From assembly GCF_008039575.1 (NCBI RefSeq), contig NZ_VDUY01000002.1, positions 372,001 through 436,000 of the forward strand: a stretch of DNA of 64,000 nucleotides. Reading direction: 5' to 3'. This document shows positions 36,828 through 49,042 of the stretch, in pieces (the stretch's first letter is position 1; each line of letters opens with the position of its first letter). The DNA comes from Zeimonas arvi. GTDB lineage: Bacteria > Pseudomonadota > Gammaproteobacteria > Burkholderiales > Burkholderiaceae_E. The notes under the pieces are model-generated. The model worked only from the letters and a program-made list of their open reading frames with translations. It was not told where the DNA came from and made no database searches. The position numbers and the translations under genes were made by a program.

Positions 36828-37916
36828 CGCGGAGGCCTCCTCGCGGCGCGGCGCCTCGAGGTACTCGCGCGACTGCATCTCGACCAGCCGGCTCACGGTT
36901 CGGTGGAACTCGTTGGCCATCGGCCCCTCGGTGTAGAGCTGCTCCGGCGGGCAGGCGGCGGACACGATCAGCTTGATCCGCCGGTCGTAGAGCACGTCGA
37001 CCAGCCACACGAAGCGGCGCGCTTCCGAGGCCATGTTGGCGCCCATCTTCGGAACGCCCGACAGCACCAACGTGTGGAAGAGGCTCGCGATCTCGAGGTA
37101 GTCGTTCTGCGAGCGCGGACCGCCGCACAGCGTGCCGAAGTCGAACCAGACCGCGCCGCCCGCGCGCCGCAGCGCGCGCAGCTCGCGGTTCTCGATCAGC
37201 ATCTGGGGATTCTCGTCGTGCGCCTCGGCCACCGCCACGAAGGCCTGCTCGAGCGCCGCGCGCGCCGCGTCGTCGTCCGGGCAGTGGTAGGCCTTGACCT
37301 GGGCCATCGTGCGGCGCCGGTAGTCGATGCCGGCATCGACGTTCATCACGTCGACGTGCTGGCGGATCAGCGCGATCGCCGGCAGGATCCGGTCGCGGTG
37401 CAGGCCGTCCGGATACAGCGCGTCCGGGTGGTAGTTCGAGGTCATCACGAAGGTGACCCCGTGCGCGAACAGGCCGCGCATCAGCCGTTCGAGGATCATC
37501 GCGTCGGCGATGTCCGACACGTGGAACTCGTCGAAGCAGATCAGCCGGTAGCGCCGCGCCACCCGCTCGGCCACCGCGTCGAGCGGGTCGGCCGTGCCCT
37601 TGAGCTCCTCGAGCTCACGGTGCACCCCTCGCATGAACTCGTGGAAATGCAGCCGCGTCTTGCGCACGACCGGGACCGCCTCGTAAAAGCAGTCCATCAG
37701 GAAGCTCTTGCCGCGGCCCACGCCGCCGTACATCCAGACGCCGCGCGGCACCTGGGGCCGGTTGATGAGCCGCTTGAGCCGGGTGGCGCGCTTGGCCTTG
37801 AACACGACCAGCTCGTCGTGCATCCGCTGCAGGCGCTCGATCGCCGCGAGCTGGGCGGCGTCGGGCTGGTAGCCGCGCCGCGCCAGCTCGGCGCGCCAGG
37901 TCTCGACGACGTTCAT
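36810..37916 (-). CDS. zapE: Cell division protein ZapE (AFG1-like ATPase)
   Basis: ZapE is an ATPase that acts on FtsZ at the division ring, related to mitochondrial LACE1/AFG1. The 368-residue protein has Walker A YGGVGRGKSFLMD (Lys70), a Walker B region CFDEFHVSDIADAM and FVMTSNYHPDALYPDGLHRDRI. It is placed directly after lpdA: the ATG is three bases past the lpdA stop (TGACGATG), with a GTG overlapping that stop as alternative. This lpd-zapE order is common in Burkholderiales and suggests co-transcription with the oxoglutarate dehydrogenase genes. Confidence 0.95.
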   Translation of the reverse strand: MNVVETWRAELARRGYQPDAAQLAAIERLQRMHDELVVFKAKRATRLKRLINRPQVPRGVWMYGGVGRGKSFLMDCFYEAVPVVRKTRLHFHEFMRGVHRELEELKGTADPLDAVAERVARRYRLICFDEFHVSDIADAMILERLMRGLFAHGVTFVMTSNYHPDALYPDGLHRDRILPAIALIRQHVDVMNVDAGIDYRRRTMAQVKAYHCPDDDAARAALEQAFVAVAEAHDENPQMLIENRELRALRRAGGAVWFDFGTLCGGPRSQNDYLEIASLFHTLVLSGVPKMGANMASEARRFVWLVDVLYDRRIKLIVSAACPPEQLYTEGPMANEFHRTVSRLVEMQSREYLEAPRREEASALGEAG

Positions 37917-37918
37917 CG

Positions 37919-39355
37919 TCACATGTTCAGCGCGCGCTTGTCGGAAGCCGCCAGGGCCGCCTCGCGCATCACCTCGGCCAGCGACGGATGGGCGTGGCAG
38001 ATCCGGCCGATGTCCTCGGCCGAAGCCTTGAATTCCATGGCCATCGTGGCCTCGGCGATCAGGTCCGAGGCCGACGACGCCACGATGTGCACGCCCAGGA
38101 CCTCGTCGGTGGCGGCGTCGGCGATCACCTTCACGAAGCCCTCGGGCGCGCCGATCCCCAGCGCGCGACCGTTGGCCGCGAACGGGAACTGGCCGGTCTT
38201 GATCTCGCGGCCCTCTTCCTCGAGCTGCTGCTCGGTCTTGCCGACCCAGGCGATCTCGGGCGAGGTGTAGATGACCCAGGGGATCGTGTTGTAATCGATG
38301 TGGGGCTTCTGGCCGGCGATGAGCTCGGCGACCATCACGCCCTCGTCCTCGCCCTTGTGCGCGAGCATCGGGCCACGCACCACGTCACCGATTGCGTAGA
38401 CATTGGGCAGCGTGGTGCGGCACTGGCCATCGACCGGAACGAAGCCGCGCTCGTCGACCGACAGCCCGATCGCCTCGAGATTGAGCCCCTCGGTGTGCGG
38501 CACCCGGCCCACCGACACGATCAGCCGGTCGCATTCGAGCAGCTGCGCCTCGCCCTTGCTGTCGGTCCAGGTGACCCTGACCCCTTTCTTTCCCACCTCG
38601 ACCGCGCCGATGTTCACGCCGAGGTTGATCTTCAACCCCTGCTTGGCGAACAGCTTGGCGGCCTCCTTCTGCACCGCGACGTCGGTGGCGGCGAGCAAGC
38701 CCGGCAGCGCCTCGAGGATGGTCACGTCCGCGCCCAGCCGGCGCCAGACCGAGCCCAGCTCGAGTCCGATCACGCCGGCGCCGATCACACCCAGGCGCCT
38801 GGGCACCTCGGTGAGCGCCAGCGCGCCTTCGTTGTCGCAGACGATCTTGTTGTCGACCGGGATGCCGGGCAGGTGACGCGGCCTGGAGCCGGTGGCGATG
38901 ATCACGTTGGCCGCCTCGACCAGCTGGACCTCCTCGCCTTCGTCGGTGATCTCGAGCCGGATCGACTCGCCCTCGTTGGACACGAAGCGGGCATGGCCCT
39001 TGAGCCAGGCGATCTTGTTCTTGCGGAACAGGAACTCGATGCCCTTGGTCATCTTGGAGACGATCGCATCCTTGCGCGCGATCATCCGCGGCACGTCGAT
39101 CTTCACGCCGCTGGCCGAGATGCCGTGTTCGGCCAGGTGACCGCTCGCCTTCTCGAACTCCTCGCTGGAGGCCAGCAAGGCCTTGGAGGGGATGCAGCCG
39201 ACGTTCAGGCAGGTGCCGCCCAGCGCGTAGTCGCCGTTCGGATTGCGCCACTTCTCGACGCAGGCCACCCGGAAGCCGAGCTGGGCCGCGCGGACCGCGG
39301 CGATGTAGCCGCTGGAGCCCGCGCCGATCACGACGACGTCGAAGTTGAGGGACAT
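37919..39355 (-). CDS. lpdA: Dihydrolipoyl dehydrogenase (E3)
   Basis: FAD disulfide oxidoreductase of 478 residues that re-oxidises dihydrolipoyl groups in the 2-oxoglutarate dehydrogenase complex. The redox-active pair is Cys49/Cys54 in [26 protein letters not shown] binds [15 protein letters not shown] and [13 protein letters not shown] bind NAD, and the C-terminal [15 protein letters not shown] carries the catalytic His. It follows odhB after about 12 bp and is followed by zapE. Confidence 0.97.
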   Translation of the reverse strand: MSLNFDVVVIGAGSSGYIAAVRAAQLGFRVACVEKWRNPNGDYALGGTCLNVGCIPSKALLASSEEFEKASGHLAEHGISASGVKIDVPRMIARKDAIVSKMTKGIEFLFRKNKIAWLKGHARFVSNEGESIRLEITDEGEEVQLVEAANVIIATGSRPRHLPGIPVDNKIVCDNEGALALTEVPRRLGVIGAGVIGLELGSVWRRLGADVTILEALPGLLAATDVAVQKEAAKLFAKQGLKINLGVNIGAVEVGKKGVRVTWTDSKGEAQLLECDRLIVSVGRVPHTEGLNLEAIGLSVDERGFVPVDGQCRTTLPNVYAIGDVVRGPMLAHKGEDEGVMVAELIAGQKPHIDYNTIPWVIYTSPEIAWVGKTEQQLEEEGREIKTGQFPFAANGRALGIGAPEGFVKVIADAATDEVLGVHIVASSASDLIAEATMAMEFKASAEDIGRICHAHPSLAEVMREAALAASDKRALNM

Positions 39356-39367
39356 GTCGCGATCTCC

Positions 39368-40639
39368 TTACAGGTCGAGCAGCAGGCGCGCCGGGTCCTC
39401 GAGCGCTTCCTTGATGGCCACCAGGAACAGCACCGCCTCGCGGCCGTCGATGATCCGGTGGTCGTAGGACAGCGCCAGATAGTTGATCGGCCGGATCACG
39501 ATCTGGCCGTTCTCGACCACCGGCCGCTCCTTCGTGGCATGGATGCCCAGGATCGCGGACTGCGGCGGGTTGATGATCGGGGTCGAAAGCATCGAGCCGA
39601 ACACGCCGCCGTTGCTGATCGAGAAGGTGCCGCCGGTGAGGTCTTCCAGGCCCAGCTTGCCGTCCTGGGCGCGCTTGCCGTACTCGCCGATCTGCTTCTC
39701 GATCTGGCCGAAGGTCAGCTGGTCGGCGTTGCGCACCACCGGCACGACCAGGCCGCGCGGCGAGCCCACGGCCACGCCGATGTCGAAGTAGCCGTGATAG
39801 ACGATGTCGGTGCCGTCCACCGAGGCGTTGACAACCGGGAACTTCTTCAGCCCGTGCACCGCGGCCTTGACGAAGAAGGACATGAAACCCAGGCGCGTGC
39901 CGTGCTCCTTCTCGAAGCGATCCTGGTACTTCTTGCGAAGCTCCATGACCGGCTGCATGTTGACTTCGTTGAAGGTGGTCAGGATCGCGTTGGTGGCCTG
40001 CGACTGCAGCAGGCGCTCGGCCACGCGCTGGCGCAGCCGCGACATCGGCACACGCTGCTCAGGACGGCCTTCGAGCATGCTCGCCAGGTCGACCGGTGGC
40101 TTGACCTCCGGCAGGCTGCTGGTGGGCGCCCCGGTGGGAATCGCGGGCGTCGGGGCGGCCGCCGCCGCGCCGACCGCGGCCAGCACGTCGCCCTTGGTGA
40201 TCCGGCCGTCGCGGCCGGTGCCCGCGACCTGGGCAGGCGCGAGACCGGTTTCGGCCATCAGCTTGGCGGCCGCGGGCATCGCCACGCCGGCCTTGGCGCC
40301 GCCGGCCGCAGCCGGGGCCGCCGCGGGCGCGGCTGCGGCCGGCACAGCCTGCGCCGGCGCAGCCGCCGCGGCGGGCGCCGCAACCGCGCCGGCCTTCGCC
40401 TCGGTGTCGAGGATCGCGATCACCTCGCCCGCCACGACGGTGCTGCCATCGCCCTTGACGATCTGCGTGATGACGCCGGCGTCCGGCGCGGGCAATTCGA
40501 GCACGACCTTGTCGGTCTCGATGTCGATCAGGTTCTCGTCGCGAGCCACCGCTTCGCCGACTTTCTTGTGCCACTGCAGCAGGGTCGCCTCGGCGACCGA
40601 TTCGGAGAGCTGCGGGACCTTGACTTCGATGAGGGCCAT
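39368..40639 (-). CDS. odhB: 2-oxoglutarate dehydrogenase E2 (dihydrolipoyl succinyltransferase)
   Basis: E2 core enzyme of 423 residues. The N-terminal lipoyl domain has Lys44 in [11 protein letters not shown]. An Ala/Pro linker follows (about 85-130), then a peripheral-subunit binding domain ([29 protein letters not shown]) and the catalytic domain with [12 protein letters not shown] near the C-terminus. The sequence is the succinyl, not acetyl, type. It lies between odhA and lpdA; the gap to odhA is 58 bp. Confidence 0.97.
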   Translation of the reverse strand: MALIEVKVPQLSESVAEATLLQWHKKVGEAVARDENLIDIETDKVVLELPAPDAGVITQIVKGDGSTVVAGEVIAILDTEAKAGAVAAPAAAAAPAQAVPAAAAPAAAPAAAGGAKAGVAMPAAAKLMAETGLAPAQVAGTGRDGRITKGDVLAAVGAAAAAPTPAIPTGAPTSSLPEVKPPVDLASMLEGRPEQRVPMSRLRQRVAERLLQSQATNAILTTFNEVNMQPVMELRKKYQDRFEKEHGTRLGFMSFFVKAAVHGLKKFPVVNASVDGTDIVYHGYFDIGVAVGSPRGLVVPVVRNADQLTFGQIEKQIGEYGKRAQDGKLGLEDLTGGTFSISNGGVFGSMLSTPIINPPQSAILGIHATKERPVVENGQIVIRPINYLALSYDHRIIDGREAVLFLVAIKEALEDPARLLLDL

Positions 40640-40697
40640 TTTTCTGGATCTCCAGCGGAGAATTCGGGTATCGGGGAGGAGGAGTCGGGGCGAACGA

Positions 40698-43559
<2,862 letters not shown>

Positions 43560-43573
43560 GGTGCTTCACCTTG

Positions 43574-43659
43574 TTGAACGAGTTTCTCGTCAAAGATGCC
43601 CGGCCGTCGCGAAAGGACGACGCCGGCGAATCCTCACCGGATTCCGGTGACGGGATTCG
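43574..43659 (-). promoter_or_regulatory. Structured odhA (sucA) leader, candidate sucA RNA motif
   Basis: The leader contains three hairpins in a row: 43627-43659 (CGAATCC/GGATTCG outer and TCACCGG/CCGGTGA inner stems), 43600-43626 (CCGG and CGTCG stems) and 43574-43593 (TTG-ACGAG/CTCGT-CAA, loop AAA), which ends about 14 bases before the ATG next to the AAGGTG ribosome-binding site. A conserved cis-regulatory sucA RNA motif is known upstream of sucA in Burkholderiales. I see the right position and a structured leader, but could not test the consensus. Confidence 0.5.
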
Positions 43660-43792
43660 AGACAAATCGGAGCTGACGGGTGGGGATCAGGACATAAGGC
43701 AGCTTTGGCGAATCATGAAATGGTATCACCCGGGGCTGGCGACGCCCGAATGACCGTGCCGCTGAAGCGACAGTTTCAGCGCTTTGCCCGAA

Positions 43793-44755
43793 TCAGTCCG
43801 GCAGCCCCTTCACCGACAGCCCATCGAGCGTCTCGCGATACGCCTGCACGCGGGGCCCGCCCAGGAACACGGCCCTTCGCGCGGCCTCGATCGCCGCCCG
43901 CCGGTCGCCCGCGTCGGCCAGCGCGTGGGCCAGGTTGTTCCAGGCATCCGCGAAGTCGGGGTGCCGGCGCACCGCGGCCTGCCAGGCGGCGCGCGCCCCG
44001 GCCTTGTCGCCGGCGGCCCAGGCCGCGTTGCCCAGGCCCAGCGCCGCGGTGCGGTTGCCGGGCCAGCGCGCGAGCACGGCCGTCCAGCCTTGCCTGGCGG
44101 CGGCCGGATCGATCCGCTCCAGGCCGGCCACGCCGCGCGCGGCCGCCTCCTCGCCGGCGCCATCGGGCAGCCGATCGGGGCGCGACACGGTCATCGCCCA
44201 GGAGCCGCCGCGGACCCACGTGCGCTCGAACGGATGGATAGACTGCTCCGAGGCCTCCTCGACCCCGGTGTGCAGCACGACGGTGCCGCGCTGCAGGTCG
44301 TAGCCGATCAGGACCGCGTAATGCCAGAACGGTGCGGCATCGAGACCCAGGTTCTGGAACACCACCACCGGCAGGCCGCCGGCCAGCGCCCGCAGCGGAT
44401 CCTCGAGGGAGCCGCCCAGACGCACGCTGAGCAGGCCGCGCCGCCGGGGCGCGGCGAGCATTTCGGGCTGCAGGCTGCCCTGGCGCGCCGGCACCCAGAC
44501 CTCGGGCACCAGCGCATCGGGCGACACCCGGACGCCGGCCGGCTGCATGGCCATGGCCAGCGCCGCCGGTCCGCACTCGTACTCGCGCTGCGCGAAGAAG
44601 GGAACCCCGGCGATCGAGGCGCGTGCCGGCAGTCCGCGCGGCCGGTCCGCGCCCGACTCGATCGCCGACCTGAGCCGGTTCGCCTGCGGCGCCGCGCAGC
44701 CCGCGAGCGCCAGCGGCGCGACGGCGAGCGCCGCGAGCAGCGCCCGCCGGGTCAA
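43793..44755 (-). CDS. C39-like cysteine peptidase lipoprotein (PA2778 family)
   Basis: 320-residue lipoprotein (lipobox LALAGC, Cys20) of the PA2778 family. The papain/C39-like domain has Cys61 in EYECGPAALAMAM and His145 in APFWHYAVLIGYD. The C-terminal ~110 residues are TPR-like repeats (GLGNAAWAAGDKAGARAAWQAAVRRHPDFADAWNNLAHALADAGDRRAAIEAARRAV). The start is TTG, overlapping the stop of the upstream PA2779-type gene as TTGA. The substrate is unknown. The pair is widely conserved, often near other PA2778-type genes. Confidence 0.85.
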   Translation of the reverse strand: MTRRALLAALAVAPLALAGCAAPQANRLRSAIESGADRPRGLPARASIAGVPFFAQREYECGPAALAMAMQPAGVRVSPDALVPEVWVPARQGSLQPEMLAAPRRRGLLSVRLGGSLEDPLRALAGGLPVVVFQNLGLDAAPFWHYAVLIGYDLQRGTVVLHTGVEEASEQSIHPFERTWVRGGSWAMTVSRPDRLPDGAGEEAAARGVAGLERIDPAAARQGWTAVLARWPGNRTAALGLGNAAWAAGDKAGARAAWQAAVRRHPDFADAWNNLAHALADAGDRRAAIEAARRAVFLGGPRVQAYRETLDGLSVKGLPD

Positions 44756-45144
44756 CGGACCGATCGAGTGAAGGGGAAGACCTTGGTCAGGCCCAGGATG
44801 TCGGTGACCAGCAACACGACGAAGACGAACACGAGCGCGCCGACGATGCCGGCGCCCGCCGGGGCGGTCCCGACCTTGCCGGCCAGGTTGCGGACCTCGT
44901 CGTCACCCAGCGCGGCGACCCGCGCCTCGACCTCGGCGGGGCTCACGCCCATCGCCACCAACTCGTCGCGGACCTCCGCGCGGGCCAGCCAGGCATTGAT
45001 CGTTGCGCGATCCGCGTCGACCTGGGCGGCAGTGAGGGTTTCTTCGGAACCGATCATCCGTGCCGACACGGGCGCCGGCATCGTGGCGCCGAGCATCGAC
45101 ACCACGAGTGCAGCGGAGAGGAAACGCGACAGGCTCTTGAACAT
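44752..45144 (-). CDS. PA2779 family small membrane protein
   Basis: 130-residue protein with a signal peptide (MFKSLSRFLSAALVVSMLGATMPAPVSA), an acidic helical middle with the motif TAAQVDADRATINAWLARAEVRDELVAMGVSPAEVEARVAALGDDEV, and a C-terminal transmembrane helix (GIVGALVFVFVVLLVTDILGL). It matches the PA2779 family, whose gene always precedes the C39-like PA2778 gene. The function is unknown; it may anchor or regulate the peptidase. Coupled to the next gene by TTGA overlap. Confidence 0.85.
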   Translation of the reverse strand: MFKSLSRFLSAALVVSMLGATMPAPVSARMIGSEETLTAAQVDADRATINAWLARAEVRDELVAMGVSPAEVEARVAALGDDEVRNLAGKVGTAPAGAGIVGALVFVFVVLLVTDILGLTKVFPFTRSVR

Positions 45145-45365
45145 GGGGAGCTCCGAGGGGTTGGGGTGGCGGCAAGTTTGCACCGCGAAGTCCGGATGCC
45201 GCAAACCGCAGCGCACAAAGTCACGCCCGCCGGCGAAAAGCCGCGCAAACGACACATGCTCGCTTTGCCGCCCGCAAACCCGGGAGTAGACTGCCGCGGA
45301 CAAGACCGCAAACCGATGCGCACGAGCGCCGCAACCGCGCGCGGCTCCGCAGCATCGGGCGATGC

Positions 45366-45371
45366 AGGAGG
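45366..45371 (+). promoter_or_regulatory. Ribosome-binding site that sets a TTG start
   Basis: AGGAGG stands 7 bases before the TTG at 45379. The frame is open farther upstream with ATGs at 45166 and 45316, but those have no ribosome-binding site and the extra residues are not conserved. Confidence 0.7.
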
Positions 45372-45378
45372 AGACCCG

Positions 45379-47199
45379 TTGCAGGCGACCGACATCTCGC
45401 ATCCCGACTACTTCCACAAGGTGGTCGACTGTCAGTGGGCCTGCCCGGCCCACACCCCCGTTCCCGAATACATCCGGCTGATCGCCGCGGGGCGTCACAG
45501 CGACGCCTACATGGTGAACTGGCGATCCAACGTCTTCCCCGGCATTCTCGGCCGCACCTGCGACCGGCCCTGCGAGCCCGCCTGCCGGCGCGGCCGGGTC
45601 GAGGAGCGCCAGGCCGAGCGACCCGAACCGGTCGCCATCTGCCGGCTCAAGCGCGTCGCCGCCGACCTGAAGGACGACATCCGGCACCGTCTGCCCCGCC
45701 CGCCAGCCCGACCCGACGCGCCGCGCGTGGCATGCATCGGCGGCGGGCCCGCCTCGCTCACCGTGGCGCGCGACCTGGCCGCCATCGGCTATCGCGTCAC
45801 CGTGTTCGACGAAGGCCGGGCTGCCGGCGGGATGATCCGCACGCAGATCCCCCGCTTCCGACTGCCCGAGGAAGTCATCGACGAGGAAACCGGCTACATC
45901 CTCGGCCTCGGCGTGGACTACCGCTCGGGCACGCGCATCGATTCCATGCGCGAGCTGCTCGCGCAGGACTTCGACGCGGTGTTCGTCGGCTGCGGCGCCC
46001 CGCGCGGCCGGGACCTCGACATCCCGGGCCGCGCCGAGGCCGATTCGGCGATCCACATCGGCATCGAGTGGCTGGCTTCGGTCTCCTTCGGCCACGTCAG
46101 CTCGGTCGGCAAGCGGGTGCTCGTGCTGGGCGGCGGCAACACCGCGATGGACTGCTGCCGCACCGCCCGCCGCCTCGGCGGCGAGGACGTCAAGGTGGTG
46201 GTGCGCTCGGGCTTCGACGAGATGAAGGCGTCTCCCTGGGAGAAGGAAGACGCGATGCACGAGGGCATTCCCATCCTGAACTGGCTGGTGCCCAAGGCCT
46301 TCGTGCACGACGAAGGCAAGCTGACCGGCATGGTCTTCGAGAAGGTCCGCGCCGAGTACGACGCGCGCGGACGCCGCAAGCTGGTGCCGGCGGGCGAGCC
46401 CGACGTCCACCTCGAATGCGACGAGGTCCTTGTGGCGGTGGGCCAGGAGAACGCCTTCCCCTGGATCGAGCGCGACATCGGCATCGAGTTCGACGACTCC
46501 GGCATGCCCAGGCTCCACCCGGTCACCCTTCGCTCCACGCTGCCCAGGGTGTTCTTCGGCGGCGACGCGGCGCTCGGGCCCAAGAACATCATCTGGGCGG
46601 TCGCCCACGGCCACGAGGCCGCGGTGTCGATCGACCGCATGCTCAACGGCGAGCCGGTCGAGGATCGTCCGCTGCCCGCGGTCGAGACCATGTCCCAGAA
46701 GATGGGCATCCACGAGTGGAGCTACGACAACGACGTGTCGCTCGAGGCGCGTCACCGGGTGCCCTGGCGCGACGTCAACCAGGCCCTGCGCGACATCCGG
46801 GTCGAGGTCGAGCTGGGCTTCGACGCGAAGACCGCGATCCACGAGGCCCATCGCTGCCTGAACTGCGACGTGCAGACGGTCTTCAATCCGCCGCAGTGCA
46901 TCGAGTGCGACGCCTGCGTCGACATCTGCCCGATGGACTGCATCACCTTCACCGCCGACGGCGAGGAATCGGAGCTTCGCCAGCGCCTGCGGGCGCCCGC
47001 GCTGAACGCCGAGCAGGCGCTCTACGTACAGGACGGACTGAAGACCGGTCGCGTCATGGTCAAGGACGAGGACGTCTGCCTGCACTGCGGCCTGTGCGCC
47101 GAGCGCTGCCCGACCGGCGCCTGGGACATGCAGAAAACCCTGATCTCGATGACCCACGCCGGCCCCGCCTGCCGGCCCCCCCATAGGAAGGCAGCCTGA
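45379..47199 (+). CDS. GltD-like Fe-S flavoprotein, NAD(P)H electron-transfer subunit of a 2-oxoacid oxidoreductase
   Basis: 606-residue FAD/NAD(P)-binding oxidoreductase with Fe-S domains at both ends. The N-terminal cysteine cluster (DCQWACPAHTPVPEYIR, RTCDRPCEPACRRG, AICRLKR) is of the glutamate-synthase small subunit/dihydropyrimidine dehydrogenase type. It is followed by the FAD motif CIGGGPASLTVARDL and the NAD(P) motif VLGGGNTAMDC. Two bacterial-ferredoxin [4Fe-4S] motifs close the protein (CIECDACVDICPMDC and CLHCGLCAERCP). It probably passes electrons between the downstream ferredoxin-type oxidoreductase and NAD(P). The next gene overlaps by one base. Confidence 0.9.
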   Translation: MQATDISHPDYFHKVVDCQWACPAHTPVPEYIRLIAAGRHSDAYMVNWRSNVFPGILGRTCDRPCEPACRRGRVEERQAERPEPVAICRLKRVAADLKDDIRHRLPRPPARPDAPRVACIGGGPASLTVARDLAAIGYRVTVFDEGRAAGGMIRTQIPRFRLPEEVIDEETGYILGLGVDYRSGTRIDSMRELLAQDFDAVFVGCGAPRGRDLDIPGRAEADSAIHIGIEWLASVSFGHVSSVGKRVLVLGGGNTAMDCCRTARRLGGEDVKVVVRSGFDEMKASPWEKEDAMHEGIPILNWLVPKAFVHDEGKLTGMVFEKVRAEYDARGRRKLVPAGEPDVHLECDEVLVAVGQENAFPWIERDIGIEFDDSGMPRLHPVTLRSTLPRVFFGGDAALGPKNIIWAVAHGHEAAVSIDRMLNGEPVEDRPLPAVETMSQKMGIHEWSYDNDVSLEARHRVPWRDVNQALRDIRVEVELGFDAKTAIHEAHRCLNCDVQTVFNPPQCIECDACVDICPMDCITFTADGEESELRQRLRAPALNAEQALYVQDGLKTGRVMVKDEDVCLHCGLCAERCPTGAWDMQKTLISMTHAGPACRPPHRKAA

Positions 47200-49040
47200 T
47201 GAAGCGGATCGAGGCCGTCAACGACTTCGTCGTCAAGTTCGCGAACGTCAACGGCTCGGGGTCCGCCTCGGCCAACGAGCTGTTCGCCCGCAGCTTCCTG
47301 CGCATGGGCGTGCCGGTGAGCCCGCGCAACATCTTCCCGTCCAACATCCAGGGCCTGCCCACCTGGTACGAGGTGCGCGTCACCGAGAAGGGCTGGCTGG
47401 GCCGCCGCGGCGGCGTGGACCTGATGGTCGCGATGAACCCGCAGACCTGGGACCGCGACGTGGCCGAGGTGGACCCTGGCGGCTACCTGCTCTACGACAG
47501 CACCAAGCCGCTGCCGCCCGGCAGGTTCCGGCCCGACATCCACCCGATCGGCGTGCCGCTCACGCAGATGTGCAACGCGGCCTACTCCGATCCGCGCGAG
47601 CGCCAGCTTCTCAAGAACATCATGTACGTGGGCGTGCTCGCGGCGCTGCTGGGCATCGAGCCGGAGGCGATCGCACAGCTGGTCGGCGAGCAGTACAAGG
47701 GCAAGGAGAAGCTGCTCACGCCCAACCTCGACGCCTTCCGCAAAGGCTTCCACTACGCCACCGAGCACCTCGACGACGCGATCGGCCTGCGGGTCCGGCG
47801 CGCGGCCAACGTCGGCGACCGGATCTTCATGGAGGGCAACGCCGCGGCGGCGCTGGGCTGCGTGTATGGCGGCGCCACGGTCTGCGCCTGGTATCCGATC
47901 ACGCCCTCCTCGTCGGTGGCCGAGGCCTTCCAGAAGTTCTGCGGCAAGCTCCGGGTCGAGAAGGAGAGCGGCGAGAACCGCTTCGCGATCGTCCAGGCCG
48001 AGGACGAGCTCGCCTCGATCGGCATGGTCGTGGGCGCGGGCTGGAACGGCGCGCGCGCCTTCACCGCCACCTCCGGCCCGGGCATTTCGCTGATGACCGA
48101 GTTCATCGGCCTGGCCTACTTCGCCGAGATCCCGGCGGTCATCATCGACGTGCAGCGCGGCGGGCCTTCCACCGGCATGCCCACGCGCACCCAGCAGGCC
48201 GACCTGATCGCCTGCGCCTACGCCTCGCACGGCGACACCCGGCACGTGCTGCTGATCCCCGAGGACCCGCACGAGTGCTTCGAATTCGCGGCCCAGGCGC
48301 TCGACCTGGCGGACCGCCTGCAGACGCCGGTCTTCCTGATGACCGACCTCGACATCGGCATGAACCAGCGGCTGTGCGCGCCGCTCAAGTGGGACGACGC
48401 CCGCAGGTACGACCGCGGCAAGCTGATGACTGCCGACATGCTCGACGCCGGCCGCGACTTCGGCCGCTACCTCGACGTCGACGGCGACGGCATCCCCTTC
48501 CGCACGCTGCCCGGCACGCACCCCACCAAGGGCGGCTACTTCACCCGTGGCACCACCAAGGACGCCTACGCCCGCTATTCCGAGGCCGGGCCCGACTACG
48601 TCTACAACGTCCAGCGCCTGCTGAAGAAGCACGACACCGCGAAGAAGCTGGTTCCCGCCGCCATCGAGAAGCAGGCCGACCGTCCCACCCGCTTCGGCGT
48701 GATCCACTTCGGCTCCACCGCCCCGGCCATGGCCGAGGCCCACGAGGCCCTCGCCGCCCGCGACCTGCAGCTGGACACCCTTCGGCTGCGCGCCTTCCCC
48801 TTCGGCGACGAGGTCGGCAAGTTCGTCGCCGCGCACCAGACGGTGTTCGTCATCGAGCAGAACCGCGATGCGCAGATGCGCACGATGCTGGTCAACGAAC
48901 TCGGCACCGACCCCGCCAAGCTGGTGCCCATCCTCCACTACGACGGCACGCCGATCACCGCCCGCTTCATCACCGAGGCGATCGCCGAGCGGATGAGCGG
49001 CGCCAACGTCGAACCGATCAAGCGCGGCAAGGTGGCCTGA
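47199..49040 (+). CDS. 2-oxoacid:acceptor oxidoreductase, gamma-alpha fused subunit
   Basis: 613-residue subunit of a ferredoxin-type 2-oxoacid oxidoreductase, most like 2-oxoglutarate oxidoreductase (KorA). Residues ~1-190 are the gamma domain (FANVNGSGSASANELFARSFLRMGVPV), and the alpha domain follows (GNAAAALGCVYGGATVCAWYPITPSSSVAEAFQ, with the CoA/TPP contacts EDELASIGMVVGAGWNGARAFT). The start ATG overlaps the flavoprotein stop (TGATG). It forms a three-gene operon with the flavoprotein and the beta subunit. Substrate is inferred, not proven. Confidence 0.9.
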   Translation: MKRIEAVNDFVVKFANVNGSGSASANELFARSFLRMGVPVSPRNIFPSNIQGLPTWYEVRVTEKGWLGRRGGVDLMVAMNPQTWDRDVAEVDPGGYLLYDSTKPLPPGRFRPDIHPIGVPLTQMCNAAYSDPRERQLLKNIMYVGVLAALLGIEPEAIAQLVGEQYKGKEKLLTPNLDAFRKGFHYATEHLDDAIGLRVRRAANVGDRIFMEGNAAAALGCVYGGATVCAWYPITPSSSVAEAFQKFCGKLRVEKESGENRFAIVQAEDELASIGMVVGAGWNGARAFTATSGPGISLMTEFIGLAYFAEIPAVIIDVQRGGPSTGMPTRTQQADLIACAYASHGDTRHVLLIPEDPHECFEFAAQALDLADRLQTPVFLMTDLDIGMNQRLCAPLKWDDARRYDRGKLMTADMLDAGRDFGRYLDVDGDGIPFRTLPGTHPTKGGYFTRGTTKDAYARYSEAGPDYVYNVQRLLKKHDTAKKLVPAAIEKQADRPTRFGVIHFGSTAPAMAEAHEALAARDLQLDTLRLRAFPFGDEVGKFVAAHQTVFVIEQNRDAQMRTMLVNELGTDPAKLVPILHYDGTPITARFITEAIAERMSGANVEPIKRGKVA

Positions 49041-49042
49041 CC

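Noticed and set aside
43761-43780. GCTGAA...TTCAGC hairpin after the PA2778-type gene
   Set aside because: Only 6 bp of stem and no T-run in the direction of transcription.
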